A DNA stretch of 64,000 nucleotides from Bacillota bacterium (lineage in GTDB: Bacteria; Bacillota; UBA4882; UBA8346). This document shows, piece by piece, positions 1-8,400 of this stretch (positions within the stretch are counted from its first letter, which is position 1; each line of letters opens with the position of its first letter). The translations under genes and the position numbers were made by a program. Below the pieces are notes generated by a model. The model made no database searches. It was not told where the DNA came from and saw only the letters and a program-made list of their open reading frames with translations. Location of the stretch: the NCBI GenBank assembly GCA_023417475.1, contig JAEZFP010000023.1, positions 62,001 through 126,000 of the forward strand, given 5' to 3'.

Positions 1-684
1 ATAAATAATATTCGCCAGCTCCTGGTAAGCCGTGACCATGCCCATCCGCGAAAAACTCGTCGATCGGAAACCAATAAAGTCCAAACCGTCGATCCGGGCC
101 GGGTCCAAGGTGTTGTAGCCGATGTCGATGATGCCGACTTTGCCGGTAGCGTACAATTTTGATGCTGCAGTCATTTGCCCGGTATCATCCAACAACAAAT
201 TAAAGTAGGTTCCCATCGGCTGTGGCAAGACCCGGGCGTCATCGACGATAATGGTTTTGTCAAAACGGATCTTTCCCGACGGCGCAATGATCGCGATCCG
301 ATGTTGACCCATCACGATATTTTTGTAATCGGTTTTCAGTTCCTCATAATGAAGTACCGGCAAACCGACTACCAGGCGGATATGGTCGGACGGCTCGTCC
401 ATGGTCACGGCCAAAGCGGTGTTTAAAAGGATCAACCCTTCCTCGGATACATTGCGCCGCTTGTCGACCGTCGCTCGTGGCGTCGACTGGATCAACGCCG
501 CTTCGCCGACATAATAGCGTCGATCCTTATATTCGACCGCCAGGTACTTTCCGTTCTCGACCCCGCTAATTGATGGCAATGGCTGAAAATCGCCAATCAC
601 CGACAACCCGCTTTCGCGCCGGCCGCGATCGTCGACCACCTTGTACCGTCCAAAGCCAATATCTGCTCCAACTCGTCGTTTCAT
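1..684 (-). CDS. ParM/actin-like segregation ATPase, C-terminus beyond window
   Basis: The frame is open from the ATG at 684 to the window edge, giving 228 N-terminal residues. Two actin-fold phosphate loops are visible: GADIGFGRYK near residues 6-15 and VGIIDIGYN near residue 190. These are typical of ParM/StbA/AlfA filament ATPases that move low-copy plasmids apart. A Shine-Dalgarno (AAGGAGTG) precedes the start. A partner ParR would be expected further left, outside the window. An inverted repeat lies just upstream. It could belong to the prophage (plasmid-like lysogen) or to a neighbouring element. The family call is fairly firm; the role is inferred. Confidence 0.8.
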   Translation of the reverse strand, partial: MKRRVGADIGFGRYKVVDDRGRRESGLSVIGDFQPLPSISGVENGKYLAVEYKDRRYYVGEAALIQSTPRATVDKRRNVSEEGLILLNTALAVTMDEPSDHIRLVVGLPVLHYEELKTDYKNIVMGQHRIAIIAPSGKIRFDKTIIVDDARVLPQPMGTYFNLLLDDTGQMTAASKLYATGKVGIIDIGYNTLDPARIDGLDFIGFRSTSFSRMGMVTAYQELANIIY

Positions 685-708
685 TGCGATCACTCCTTAA
701 AATAATGA

Positions 709-739
709 ATGTATGACACTGTCAGACAATGTCATACAT
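709..739. repeat. Inverted repeat upstream of parM-like gene
   Basis: The 10-bp arms ATGTATGACA (709-718) and TGTCATACAT (730-739) are perfect inverted copies separated by 11 bp. They lie 25 bp upstream of the ParM-like start. This is a plausible operator or part of a centromere-like site; the function is inferred from position only. Confidence 0.5.
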
Positions 740-859
740 CAATCGTAACCGCAGCGTTCGACAAATTCTACGGATCCGGAATACACCATTTGTGGATAAC
801 TCCGATAAGCGCAGCAAAATTAACCAAAAATAGCCGCTGGATTTTTTGAAATGATTTGA

Positions 860-888
860 TATAATCATGATCATCGAACGTATGTTTG
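860..888 (+). promoter_or_regulatory. SOS-controlled promoter: TATAAT -10 and LexA box
   Basis: TATAAT stands at 860-865. The sequence CGAACGTATGTTTG at 875-888 matches the Bacillus-type LexA/DinR operator (CGAAC-N4-GTTCG) with one difference in the last half-site. It covers the expected start of transcription for the umuD-like gene, whose ATG is at 909. The -35 is weak. Confidence 0.75.
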
Positions 889-908
889 TGTAGAAAGGAT
901 GATCAATC

Positions 909-1345
909 ATGGCGCTTGCGATCACTCCCGCTGCTAATCACTCTCCGTTTGGCTTGCATTATGCCGGAAAGCAAATCGTCGCCGGGTTTCCGTCGCCGGG
1001 TTTCCGTCGCCGGCCGAAGATTACCTGGAGAATATCTTGGACCTCAACCAACTCGTCGTCAAGCACCCCGCCGCAACGTTCTACGGTCGGGTATCCGGAA
1101 CGTCGATGAAAGATGCCGGGGTCAGCGACGGGGATATCCTGGTGATTGACAAGGCGCTTAAGTATCGGGATGGAGCGCTCGCTGTCTGTTGTTTAAACGG
1201 GGATTTTACATTGAAGTATTTGAGGAAAGCGGGACAACAATTGTTTTTAATTCCGGCCAATAAAGACTATCCGCCGATTGAGGTTATGGAAGGGGACGAG
1301 TTTACGGTGTGGGGGATTGTGACGTACATTCTCAAGAAGGTATAA
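909..1345 (+). pseudogene. umuD: umuD-like SOS S24 protease gene, frameshifted by a 14-bp duplication
   Basis: Reading starts at ATG 909 (SD AGAAAGGAT) and gives an N-terminus ending in the UmuD-type cleavage site AGFPSP. The frame is then lost. The continuation (D-L-N-Q-L-V-V-K-H onward, 1037-1345) is in another frame and carries the catalytic Ser in SGTSM and Lys in DFTLKYL. Removing one copy of the 14-bp tandem repeat at 981-1008 joins the two parts into a UmuD-like protein of about 140 residues. As it stands, the gene makes a 66-residue nonsense-tailed peptide. A TTG at 1037 could in principle give a shortened UmuD'-like product. The LexA box upstream fits the role of UmuD in SOS mutagenesis. 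No UmuC/ImpB partner is seen nearby. Confidence 0.85.
978..1011 (+). repeat. 14-bp tandem repeat breaking umuD
   Basis: The unit GTCGCCGGGTTTCC is repeated with a 14-bp period, about 2.4 copies (978-1011). Because 14 is not a multiple of 3, one extra copy shifts the umuD reading frame. Replication slippage could restore or break the gene. Confidence 0.9.
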
Positions 1346-1349
1346 AAAG

Positions 1350-1368
1350 AAGAGGGATATCCCCTCTT
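1350..1368 (+). terminator. Terminator after umuD-like gene
   Basis: AAGAGGG (1350-1356) pairs with CCCTCTT (1362-1368) in a short hairpin a few bases after the umuD stop. The T-tract is poor, so this is only a likely terminator. Confidence 0.5.
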
Positions 1369-1402
1369 AATTTAGCGGCTTTAAATATAATTGATGCATA
1401 TA

Positions 1403-1627
1403 TTACCTTTTTTCATTATACTGTTTACATTTTGGACACTCGAAGATAACGTTTTTAACCTGATTTTCATGTACGTTTTTCGCCAAAACAAAGCCGCAAG
1501 AACCACATTCATAATTCACATTACCATCTCCAACGAAATATGGGATCTGCGTGTCGGGTGGTTGGCGAAAAATGGATGACTTCTTTTCATCTGGTTTGTC
1601 TACTAAATTAAGTTTTAAAACGGTCAT
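1403..1627 (-). CDS. Small zinc-ribbon protein
   Basis: This 74-residue protein has CGSC and CPKC knuckles in its C-terminal half, which form a probable zinc ribbon. The strong SD GGAGGTGA sits ahead of the ATG at 1627. It lies downstream of the lysis genes, separated from them by a hairpin, and may be the last phage gene or a cargo gene. No specific function is recognised. Zinc ribbons of this kind often bind nucleic acid or other proteins. Confidence 0.75.
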   Translation of the reverse strand: MTVLKLNLVDKPDEKKSSIFRQPPDTQIPYFVGDGNVNYECGSCGFVLAKNVHENQVKNVIFECPKCKQYNEKR

Positions 1628-1737
1628 TTAAAATCACCTCCATTTTTGCCATTTTCTATAAAATTTTTACGTTTCCTTCTTTCAATTAACAATAATTTAA
1701 TTACAGACCGAAAATTACTGTATGCTATTAATTAAGA

Positions 1738-1762
1738 AAGGCCCTCCGGAAAGGAGAGCCTT
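1738..1762 (-). terminator. Hairpin at end of late operon
   Basis: AAGGCCCTCC (1738-1747) pairs with GGAGAGCCTT (1753-1762) with one mismatch, about 70 bp after the last lysis gene. Short T-runs on both sides allow bidirectional use. It is the likely end of leftward late transcription. Confidence 0.5.
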
Positions 1763-1830
1763 TTGCTTGAAAATATTCAAAATCAAGTGGATTGCCATTT
1801 TAATAACGATTTGTCAAGTTGATTACTGGC

Positions 1831-2322
1831 TTATAATATTTTCCCCACCACAAACCCAACAACCGCCCACAACGCCGAATACAGTTTAATCTTGAACTTT
1901 AACCAACGGACCTCTTTTTCTAACTGATTTAAGGATTTCTCCAAACTCTCGGTTTTCGACTGCAAGGTCTTCGCTATCTTGGATTGCTGATTGATGATAG
2001 CTTCGTTGTAATTGTTCCGCTGCTTCCAGCTCTCCAACTCTTGCTTCGAGCTTTGAATTATTTGACTCAAGTCGCGAATTAATACTTCTTTCTGCTGCGA
2101 GGTTAGTTCGGAGTTCCTCAACTGTTGCTGCAAGTCGCTTATTTTCTGCTCCGAGGTCTGCTGTATCTTTTCGAGCCTGATCAATTCCGCTTCCGTTATC
2201 GGGTACACCGCTTCCGGAGGCGATGCCGAAACCGAATAAGCAGCCGCCGATGAAAGCGCTAATAATAAGAGCAACGGCAACAATCCCAACGATAAGTTTT
2301 TGATTGATTTTAACCACAACAA
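1831..2322 (-). CDS. Spanin-like protein, frame A: signal sequence, coiled coil, C-terminal membrane anchor
   Basis: The product is about 163 residues: a hydrophobic N-terminus rich in Leu (likely signal peptide ending near SVSA), a Pro-containing linker, a long Gln/Lys/Leu-rich coiled coil, and a C-terminal hydrophobic anchor (residues about 145-163). It resembles Rz-like proteins placed after endolysin genes in phages of diderm hosts. It uses a TTG start (2322 or 2319) behind the SD AAGGAG at 2328-2333. Almost its entire length also encodes the 143-residue protein at 1886-2317 in a different frame. Which frame, or both, is used cannot be settled from sequence alone. Confidence 0.6.
   Translation of the reverse strand: MLWLKSIKNLSLGLLPLLLLLALSSAAAYSVSASPPEAVYPITEAELIRLEKIQQTSEQKISDLQQQLRNSELTSQQKEVLIRDLSQIIQSSKQELESWKQRNNYNEAIINQQSKIAKTLQSKTESLEKSLNQLEKEVRWLKFKIKLYSALWAVVGFVVGKIL
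1886..2317 (-). CDS. Spanin-like protein, frame B: N-terminal membrane anchor and coiled coil
   Basis: The frame encodes 143 residues from a GTG at 2317, 10 nt behind the same AAGGAG that could serve frame A. Residues about 6-30 are strongly hydrophobic and contain an I-G-G-C lipobox-like site. The rest is Glu/Ala/Arg/Leu-rich and predicted to be helical, the classic layout of an inner-membrane spanin (Rz). It lies entirely inside the frame-A gene. Codon choice looks natural in this frame. The arrangement recalls Rz/Rz1 nested genes, although here both products are long coiled coils. Confidence 0.55.
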   Translation of the reverse strand: MVKINQKLIVGIVAVALIISAFIGGCLFGFGIASGSGVPDNGSGIDQARKDTADLGAENKRLAATVEELRTNLAAERSINSRLESNNSKLEARVGELEAAEQLQRSYHQSAIQDSEDLAVENREFGEILKSVRKRGPLVKVQD

Positions 2323-2324
2323 AA

Positions 2325-2882
2325 TCACTCCTTACAATAATTGAGTATCGCGGTAAAAATCGCATTGGCTTCCGCCAACAGCTCCCCGGTGGTGTCTACC
2401 GCTTTCACGTCCGGAGAGTCCAGGAACGCATACTCCGTAATCACGGCCGGCATGTTAGTCTGCCGGATCACGGCGTAGTAGTCGCCGTGTTGTCCTTCCC
2501 GGGAGTAAACCGCTTTCGCGCCGTGGGGATTCTGACCGAGCTTGCCAAAGGCGTCGGCAATCTCATGGGCCAGGTCCGCGCCGGCGCCGTGGTGGATGCT
2601 GTGGATGCATTCATAGCCGTCGCCGCCCCCGGCGTTATGATGGACGCTAACAAAGATATCCGCACCGAATTGGTTCGCCATTTGGCAACGTTCAGTCAGC
2701 CCGACGAACAGATCATTGGTCCGGCTGATGCCAACAATAAACCCGGCCTTTTTCAAAAGCCGGGTCAGTTCCATGGCCACGATCAGATTGATTACTTTTT
2801 CCACAACGCCGTTGGCGGCCGCCCCCGGGTCGGAGCCGCCGTGGCCTGGATCGATCCAGATGCGCTTAATTTTTTTAGCCAT
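2325..2882 (-). CDS. Endolysin: N-acetylmuramoyl-L-alanine amidase (Amidase_3)
   Basis: This 185-residue single-domain amidase cuts the bond between muramic acid and the stem peptide. Zinc-site motifs are visible: DPGHGG near residue 10, the E in the VVEKVINL region, SVHHNA near residue 80, and the catalytic E of ITEYAF near residue 150. The ATG at 2882 follows GGAGGTCC, and the N-terminus M-A-K-K-I-K-R fits the fold directly, so upstream in-frame codons were rejected. It overlaps the holin stop by 8 bp. No cell-wall-binding domain is present. Confidence 0.93.
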   Translation of the reverse strand: MAKKIKRIWIDPGHGGSDPGAAANGVVEKVINLIVAMELTRLLKKAGFIVGISRTNDLFVGLTERCQMANQFGADIFVSVHHNAGGGDGYECIHSIHHGAGADLAHEIADAFGKLGQNPHGAKAVYSREGQHGDYYAVIRQTNMPAVITEYAFLDSPDVKAVDTTGELLAEANAIFTAILNYCKE

Positions 2883-3351
2883 GATTCGGACCTCCATTTC
2901 CAAGCTGTTGCATTTTGCCCCGCAAAACATTCATAACTAAATCGACAATCGGCCAGGTTTTCCCTTTCAGCTTGGCGATTTTCTGCAGGTTTTCGCCAAT
3001 CGAAATAAACTCTGTAAAAAAGATTCCCGCTTCGATGAGCGCCTGGACGCCATACGCCAGTTCAACCTTACTGCATTGGTAGGCCAAGATTAGCAGTACA
3101 AGGTAGATACCAATCTTCACCAACCCGTGATAAAGTCGCCGGCTGTCCGGTAACAGGTTCGGATCGGCGCGGGCGTAGTAATACCCGGTTGCAAAATCGG
3201 TTACAACCGCGATGCCGATCGCCGAGTAGGCCGCCCGGAACGGCCCGAAGCAGAGGGTCAGAATCCACAAAAAAATACCGGCCAGGAGTTTCCAGACCGG
3301 GAATTCGTAGATTCTTTTGAGGCAATACAGGATCATTTCTTTGTCAGTCAA
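2875..3351 (-). CDS. Phage holin (toxin-secretion/lysis holin family)
   Basis: The 158-residue protein has about three membrane segments in residues 15-110 (L-A-G-I-F-L-W-I-L-T, A-I-G-I-A-V-V-T-D, I-Y-L-V-L-L-I-L-A-Y). Its topology and the V-V-T-D-F-A-T-G-Y motif are characteristic of the phage_holin_4 family. It would open the cytoplasmic membrane at the end of infection. It lies directly before the endolysin gene and overlaps it, forming a lysis cassette. Confidence 0.88.
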   Translation of the reverse strand: MTDKEMILYCLKRIYEFPVWKLLAGIFLWILTLCFGPFRAAYSAIGIAVVTDFATGYYYARADPNLLPDSRRLYHGLVKIGIYLVLLILAYQCSKVELAYGVQALIEAGIFFTEFISIGENLQKIAKLKGKTWPIVDLVMNVLRGKMQQLGNGGPNHG

Positions 3352-3379
3352 GATGCCACCGCCTTTTTTTATATATTAG

Positions 3380-5440
3380 TTAAAGCGTTTTTAACCACGC
3401 CTCAATCTTTGGAACATAAAAAATATTATACCCATCCTTTGTTGGATGGATGGTATCGTTACTATCGGTATATATACGATACTCTGTTAAAAACGTTCGC
3501 AGGTTGCTCTCTTCCCAAAGGTTGCAGAAAGGGATTGAGTATTTACGACAAACGATTTTAATGGCTTGAAAGTAGTCATCTGCTGTTAGTCCCAGACTAT
3601 TAGTTTGGTCAGCAGCGTAAGGTTTGTGTATAAGGATAAACCCAATTCTTTTACCAACAAAACGCCGCAATGCCTGTCTGCACATATACTCTAACGCACC
3701 ATAAAAAGTTGACGTATCAAGATTAACATCAGTTGTGATATTAAGATTGGTATCCAGCACACCCAAGGGGACATTACGATAGTGATCGTTTATTCCGCCT
3801 TCTAGCAAAGCATAATCAGCGTTTGTGGACATGCTTGTAATGCGGTTACAAATCGCACCATAAGCCCCTGCAGCAATTGTTTGGCCACTGACACCAAAGT
3901 TTTCGTAAGTCATATTATGACGTTGAGCAATAAGTCTCGCATAACCCCCTGGATACCCTGCTCCATAACATACAGAGTCTCCGATCACTGATATCAGTTT
4001 ACCCCATAAAGGACTTACATCCGTTAAATAAGGAGCATATGGAGGTATGTATGATGTTTTAGCAGCTCCCACCTCAAGCTGGGTAAAAGTTGGCAGCAAG
4101 TCAGCGGCGGCACTAGTCGAATAATATAGTTGGAACCGTACATATTTTGCGTTTGCAGGAGCAGTAAAAGTCGCAGTACCTGCTGCGTATGCTACAGTGT
4201 ACGCTTCAAAGGGGGGAATAAACGTTTTATCGGCGTCGTAATACCAAGCGCTAGCAACAACAGATGTTAGCGTTACCCCTATTTGTTTTACCCAAGATAA
4301 TGTATATGTTGTTCCACCTAATACATCGATATAATTAGGAGTTGCTACGCCATGGGGTGACGCAACTGATTGTAGATCACCATTAGTATTGTAGAAGGTA
4401 GCGCCTACTACCCAAACAACTTCAAATAAATTCTTGATAACTTTATTAAGCGGTGTTTTAATTGATAATTTATTTAATGTTACTGATCCATCTAATATCT
4501 TATCAGTAGTAACTGCATTATCAACAATTTTTGGAGCAGTTACCGAACCATCAACCAAAGGTGGGATATAACTTGACTTCTGCCAAGATCCACTACCAGA
4601 TGCCATAAGTTTAATATATAGTCCATTATTGCTTGATGTCGAATCATTTGTTACTAAAGCCAAGGTATTAGCAGCGTAGGTCAAATCTGCATCCATCAAG
4701 GCTTTCGTCGTAAATGCGATATCAGCGGCTGATTGTGCTGCAAGGTTTGCCGCATTAGCAGCCGTTTCCGCCGCATTTTTAGCCACTAATGACTCGTTAG
4801 CTGCGGTCAACGCTGAGGCCGCTTTGTTTGTTGCCAACATTGCGGAACCGTTGGCTTGGGTTGCATAGCTTTCAGAAGTTGAAGCTGATGTGCCAGCAAT
4901 TTCCGCCGCCTGCTCCGCCTGCTCCGCCGCTTCCGCCGCCGCCTGTGCTTCTAAGTGCGGGGAATCATAATTGATAAACCCATCCCCATCATCATTCCAC
5001 CCTATCGCTTTCCCCGGCACCGGCGGCGGTAGTTCGAATCCAACCGCCCCGCCGGTGACATCCGTCAAGAGCGTCCGCGACAGCTTTTCCTCCTGCTGCT
5101 GGGCCATCATTACCAGCAAATCAAAGACTTTCTCAACCGTCTCCGACGACCACGGTCCTTGGATATTGAGGTCGACCAGTTGGGTGTAGGGGATCGTCCG
5201 GATTTGGGTGATTTTATACCCAGTCGCCAGCGGCGATCCGGTCAACGGATAGGTGGTGCTTTTGGCGGACATGTCTACCTCATAGAGTCCGGGGCTGATC
5301 GGTCCGGTGGTGTTGCCATCGGGACCGGTGATAAAGACATTCAAGTGTCCCTCGTCTTTCAGGTCAAAAGTAAAGGGCCACACGGTGGTGACCCCATTGC
5401 CTAAGCCGATGGTTTTGTTGGTGGTTGATTGCACTGTCAT
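3380..5440 (-). CDS. Tail fibre/tailspike with C-terminal SGNH hydrolase
   Basis: The protein has 686 residues. Residues about 1-130 resemble the T7-fibre-type virion-attachment domain. Residues 150-250 are an Ala-rich coiled coil. Then come GSVT..KI..NAVTT.KI repeats (about 300-330), a beta-rich region, and from about 482 an SGNH/GDSL esterase. All SGNH blocks are visible: GDS with Ser489, a block II Gly (FGVSG), GGIND (block III) and DTIHP (block V). It probably binds and deacetylates surface polysaccharide of the host. It sits between the internal virion proteins and the lysis genes, where receptor-binding proteins usually lie. Confidence 0.88.
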   Translation of the reverse strand: MTVQSTTNKTIGLGNGVTTVWPFTFDLKDEGHLNVFITGPDGNTTGPISPGLYEVDMSAKSTTYPLTGSPLATGYKITQIRTIPYTQLVDLNIQGPWSSETVEKVFDLLVMMAQQQEEKLSRTLLTDVTGGAVGFELPPPVPGKAIGWNDDGDGFINYDSPHLEAQAAAEAAEQAEQAAEIAGTSASTSESYATQANGSAMLATNKAASALTAANESLVAKNAAETAANAANLAAQSAADIAFTTKALMDADLTYAANTLALVTNDSTSSNNGLYIKLMASGSGSWQKSSYIPPLVDGSVTAPKIVDNAVTTDKILDGSVTLNKLSIKTPLNKVIKNLFEVVWVVGATFYNTNGDLQSVASPHGVATPNYIDVLGGTTYTLSWVKQIGVTLTSVVASAWYYDADKTFIPPFEAYTVAYAAGTATFTAPANAKYVRFQLYYSTSAAADLLPTFTQLEVGAAKTSYIPPYAPYLTDVSPLWGKLISVIGDSVCYGAGYPGGYARLIAQRHNMTYENFGVSGQTIAAGAYGAICNRITSMSTNADYALLEGGINDHYRNVPLGVLDTNLNITTDVNLDTSTFYGALEYMCRQALRRFVGKRIGFILIHKPYAADQTNSLGLTADDYFQAIKIVCRKYSIPFCNLWEESNLRTFLTEYRIYTDSNDTIHPTKDGYNIFYVPKIEAWLKTL

Positions 5441-5467
5441 GGTGATTCCTCCTTATCGTCTGCTAGG

Positions 5468-8400
5468 TTATTTCCTAATCTGGCGGCTGATAAAGTCCTT
5501 CCAGACTACCTCCCCGTTTTGGCTTATCCAGTCCATAAATGTAAACGACGCATCATTGATCCATTGCGGATAGCCGAACCAATGCGACGCTCCCCGGAAG
5601 AACTTGTCGGGCTCTCCGGAGAACGCGTTGAGGGAAGTTTCCACGTATCCCTCAATTGGCGACATTTTGTAGTCGGCGTAATGTCCGGTAAATTTATCGA
5701 CCGCGTAGGCGGTAATATCCCGCACATAAGGGATCATGGATGGACCGAAGGTTGCGAACCGCTTTAACAGAGCATACTTCTTGTCATCGTCATCATCGTC
5801 ATCCCGCGACTTAAAAAATTGGTCGATCACTCCTTCCACGATGTTCTGCATCACAAACCCGTAAAATGTCGCTTTGGCGATAATCGTGATCGCGGCCTGC
5901 TGGTTTCCATGCTGCGATTCGACCCCTGCCAATTTCGCATCCAGCCAGAACCGGTTCAACATCATGTTCATGTAGGAGTAGTACATCGTAAACGCCTTTT
6001 GGGCTTCGTTGCCGCGTTGGGCTTTCGCCAGATCCTTCGTGGCGCCGCTACCAAACGTCCGCCGCACCACACCGTCCGCTGCTTCAATCGCCAACTCTTC
6101 ATCGCCGCTGAATTCAACAAGATATTTAAAATAAGCCTCCTTCCATGCCGGGATGGATACTGCTTCATCAGCCATGCCATTCAGTGACATAAAAAACGTC
6201 TGCAACCCCTTGTCGCCTTTAAAGGTGCGTCGGGAAAAGTCATAGATATCGCGATCACGATTTAACGCCCGTTGCGCCATAAACGCCGACTTTGACGTTA
6301 CGAACTCATGCACCTGTCCCGCATTCAAAACGTAATTTGTGAGCGACCGAGCAGTGGGGACCATTCCGATCTCCCAGGCCATCATAAAGGTGTTGGTACC
6401 GATATCCTTAACGAACCGCAGCGGGGCCAATCCGAGCTGCGCGATGGTCATCCGTTGCCGCATATACCGGAACAGTCTATCACCTAAATTCAGCGACTCT
6501 CCCTGGTCGGTGGCTACTGATTTGACCCAATCTGTTAACATCTTGTACCCGCGTTGGCCAATTGCATTGGTAACCGCCTCGACGGTATCCCGTTGTTTTA
6601 GAAACCGGTTGACGTCGATTACCGCGCGTCGGTGGGTTAGATCGTGGGTGATGTTGACCAAATGTTTCGTCATGACGTCGAAACTAAGATTGATTGCCCG
6701 GTTGACTACCGCCACCCGCGCTTGAGTGTGACCATGCGCGGTCATGGCGTGAGCAGCTGAGTATTGCTGATACAACGCGTTGCGCTGTTCTTCGTTTTTA
6801 AAAGCTTCAGCGGACTTTTCCGGGTCATAGTCGATTGGATAGTAACCGCCGCGGTACGTTCCAAACTTTGTTTCAACCGGTCTAGCCTCAACTTTTCCCG
6901 GCGCGACGCCGGAAACATCTTCCTCTAACTTCTGAATCTCCGGCCAAAACGACTCCATGTAGTCCCAGATATCTTGGACCATGTCCCAATCTTTCCGAGT
7001 CAGGTGATCCAAGATGGTGTTAACATGCTCTTCAGGAAATTGAGTAATTTCGCCGTTCTCGTTCCTGCGTCCAAAACCTTGCATAATCCGGGCCCGGTTA
7101 CCGCCAACATAGGTTTGACTGTCAGTCCAAACATCGCCGTTTCCCCAGTTCAATGCGACGCAGATAATCTCTTCCATGCTCAACTTTCGCTCGCCGAAAT
7201 CGCCGAAATCAAAATACTTGTAGTCTTTCTTCATCGCGGCGAATTCCTGCGGGGAGTAATACTTACTCAGTAGATTGCCATAGTCGCCGATCACTTTTTG
7301 AGTCAGCCGTGCTTCGGCGTCAAACGCCCGATTGATCGGTTTATAGACATACCGTTGCATTGGTCCGTCTTCTTGGCCGCGATCGAGGAACCGGCAAACG
7401 GTTTCCGCTTTAATTAACCACGGAGCGATAGCATCGGGAATCTTGCCGAGCGTATTGGTAAATTCTTTGGTTTGCGTCCGGACCGGACTGCCGATACCTT
7501 CCTTATCAACCTGGTACGGCGTTCCGATGTTTTTTTCGATGCTGCTGCGGGTATTGGAAGCGGCCATACTAATATTGGCGCGATCAATAAACGAAAGGAA
7601 CCGATTGAAGTTGCGGCCATACTGCGACAGCACTTTAACTCCGGTATACAGCCACCGCAGTTCTTTCAACTTCATCTCCTTATAATCTTTGCTCCAACTC
7701 TCCGATAACAAAACCTGGGGAACCGGTAAGATATGATAGTCTTCCTCGGCATCTTTAACGAACTCCGCCAACGGTTTGCGATACGGACTATCCAGTTTTC
7801 CGGATTTAGATAGTCCAAACCGTTCCAGCAACGCCTCAACCTGATCGGCAAATTCAACCGGCATGCTTGCCAGTCCCTTTCCAGCGTTGGCATACTTATT
7901 GATCAGCCGGAACATCTTGGCCGCCTCTTCTTTGATCTGCATGGCTTCCATCGCCAAAGCGTGATTTAAGACTTGACGCCGTTTATATTGCGCCGCCTCC
8001 AGATAGTTTCCTTTGGCAAGTTCGCCGGCAGCCTGGACCGCCGCCCGCTTTTCCGCGCCAAAAAAGTAGGCCGGTTTTACCGCCTGCATCCATGTCTTGT
8101 CGGCCATTATCTTCTTAGCTTGCTGCCGCGCCAATGTGGCTTCCATCCGTCCTCGGGTGAGCGCCTGGCTGGATAAATTCTTCCGGAGTGACAAGTCCTC
8201 CAAAGCCCGGCTTTCCATTGCCAGCATTTCCAACCGGTCTTCGTTATGGAGCGCCTTGATCGCTTCCTCCTTCATCATGTCGCTATTGGCCAAATCGTTA
8301 AATTGCGCCATGTGCTCCTCAAGTTGCTGGCTAACCGCATCTTTTAATGAGGGACTACCCAAAATTCGCTGCGCCAGTTCGTCGCCGCAGGAGTACCGGT

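Noticed and set aside
722..925. 67-residue minus-strand frame between the parM-like and umuD-like genes
   Set aside because: It overlaps the SOS promoter and the umuD start, has no SD and no recognisable features.
2304..2936. 210-residue frame on the plus strand opposite the endolysin
   Set aside because: It is the complement of a well-recognised amidase gene and has no SD or family features.
3380..5440. Diversity-generating retroelement, as in BPP-1
   Set aside because: No reverse transcriptase or template repeat is seen in the window; the tail gene ends in an SGNH domain instead of an Mtd-like lectin fold.
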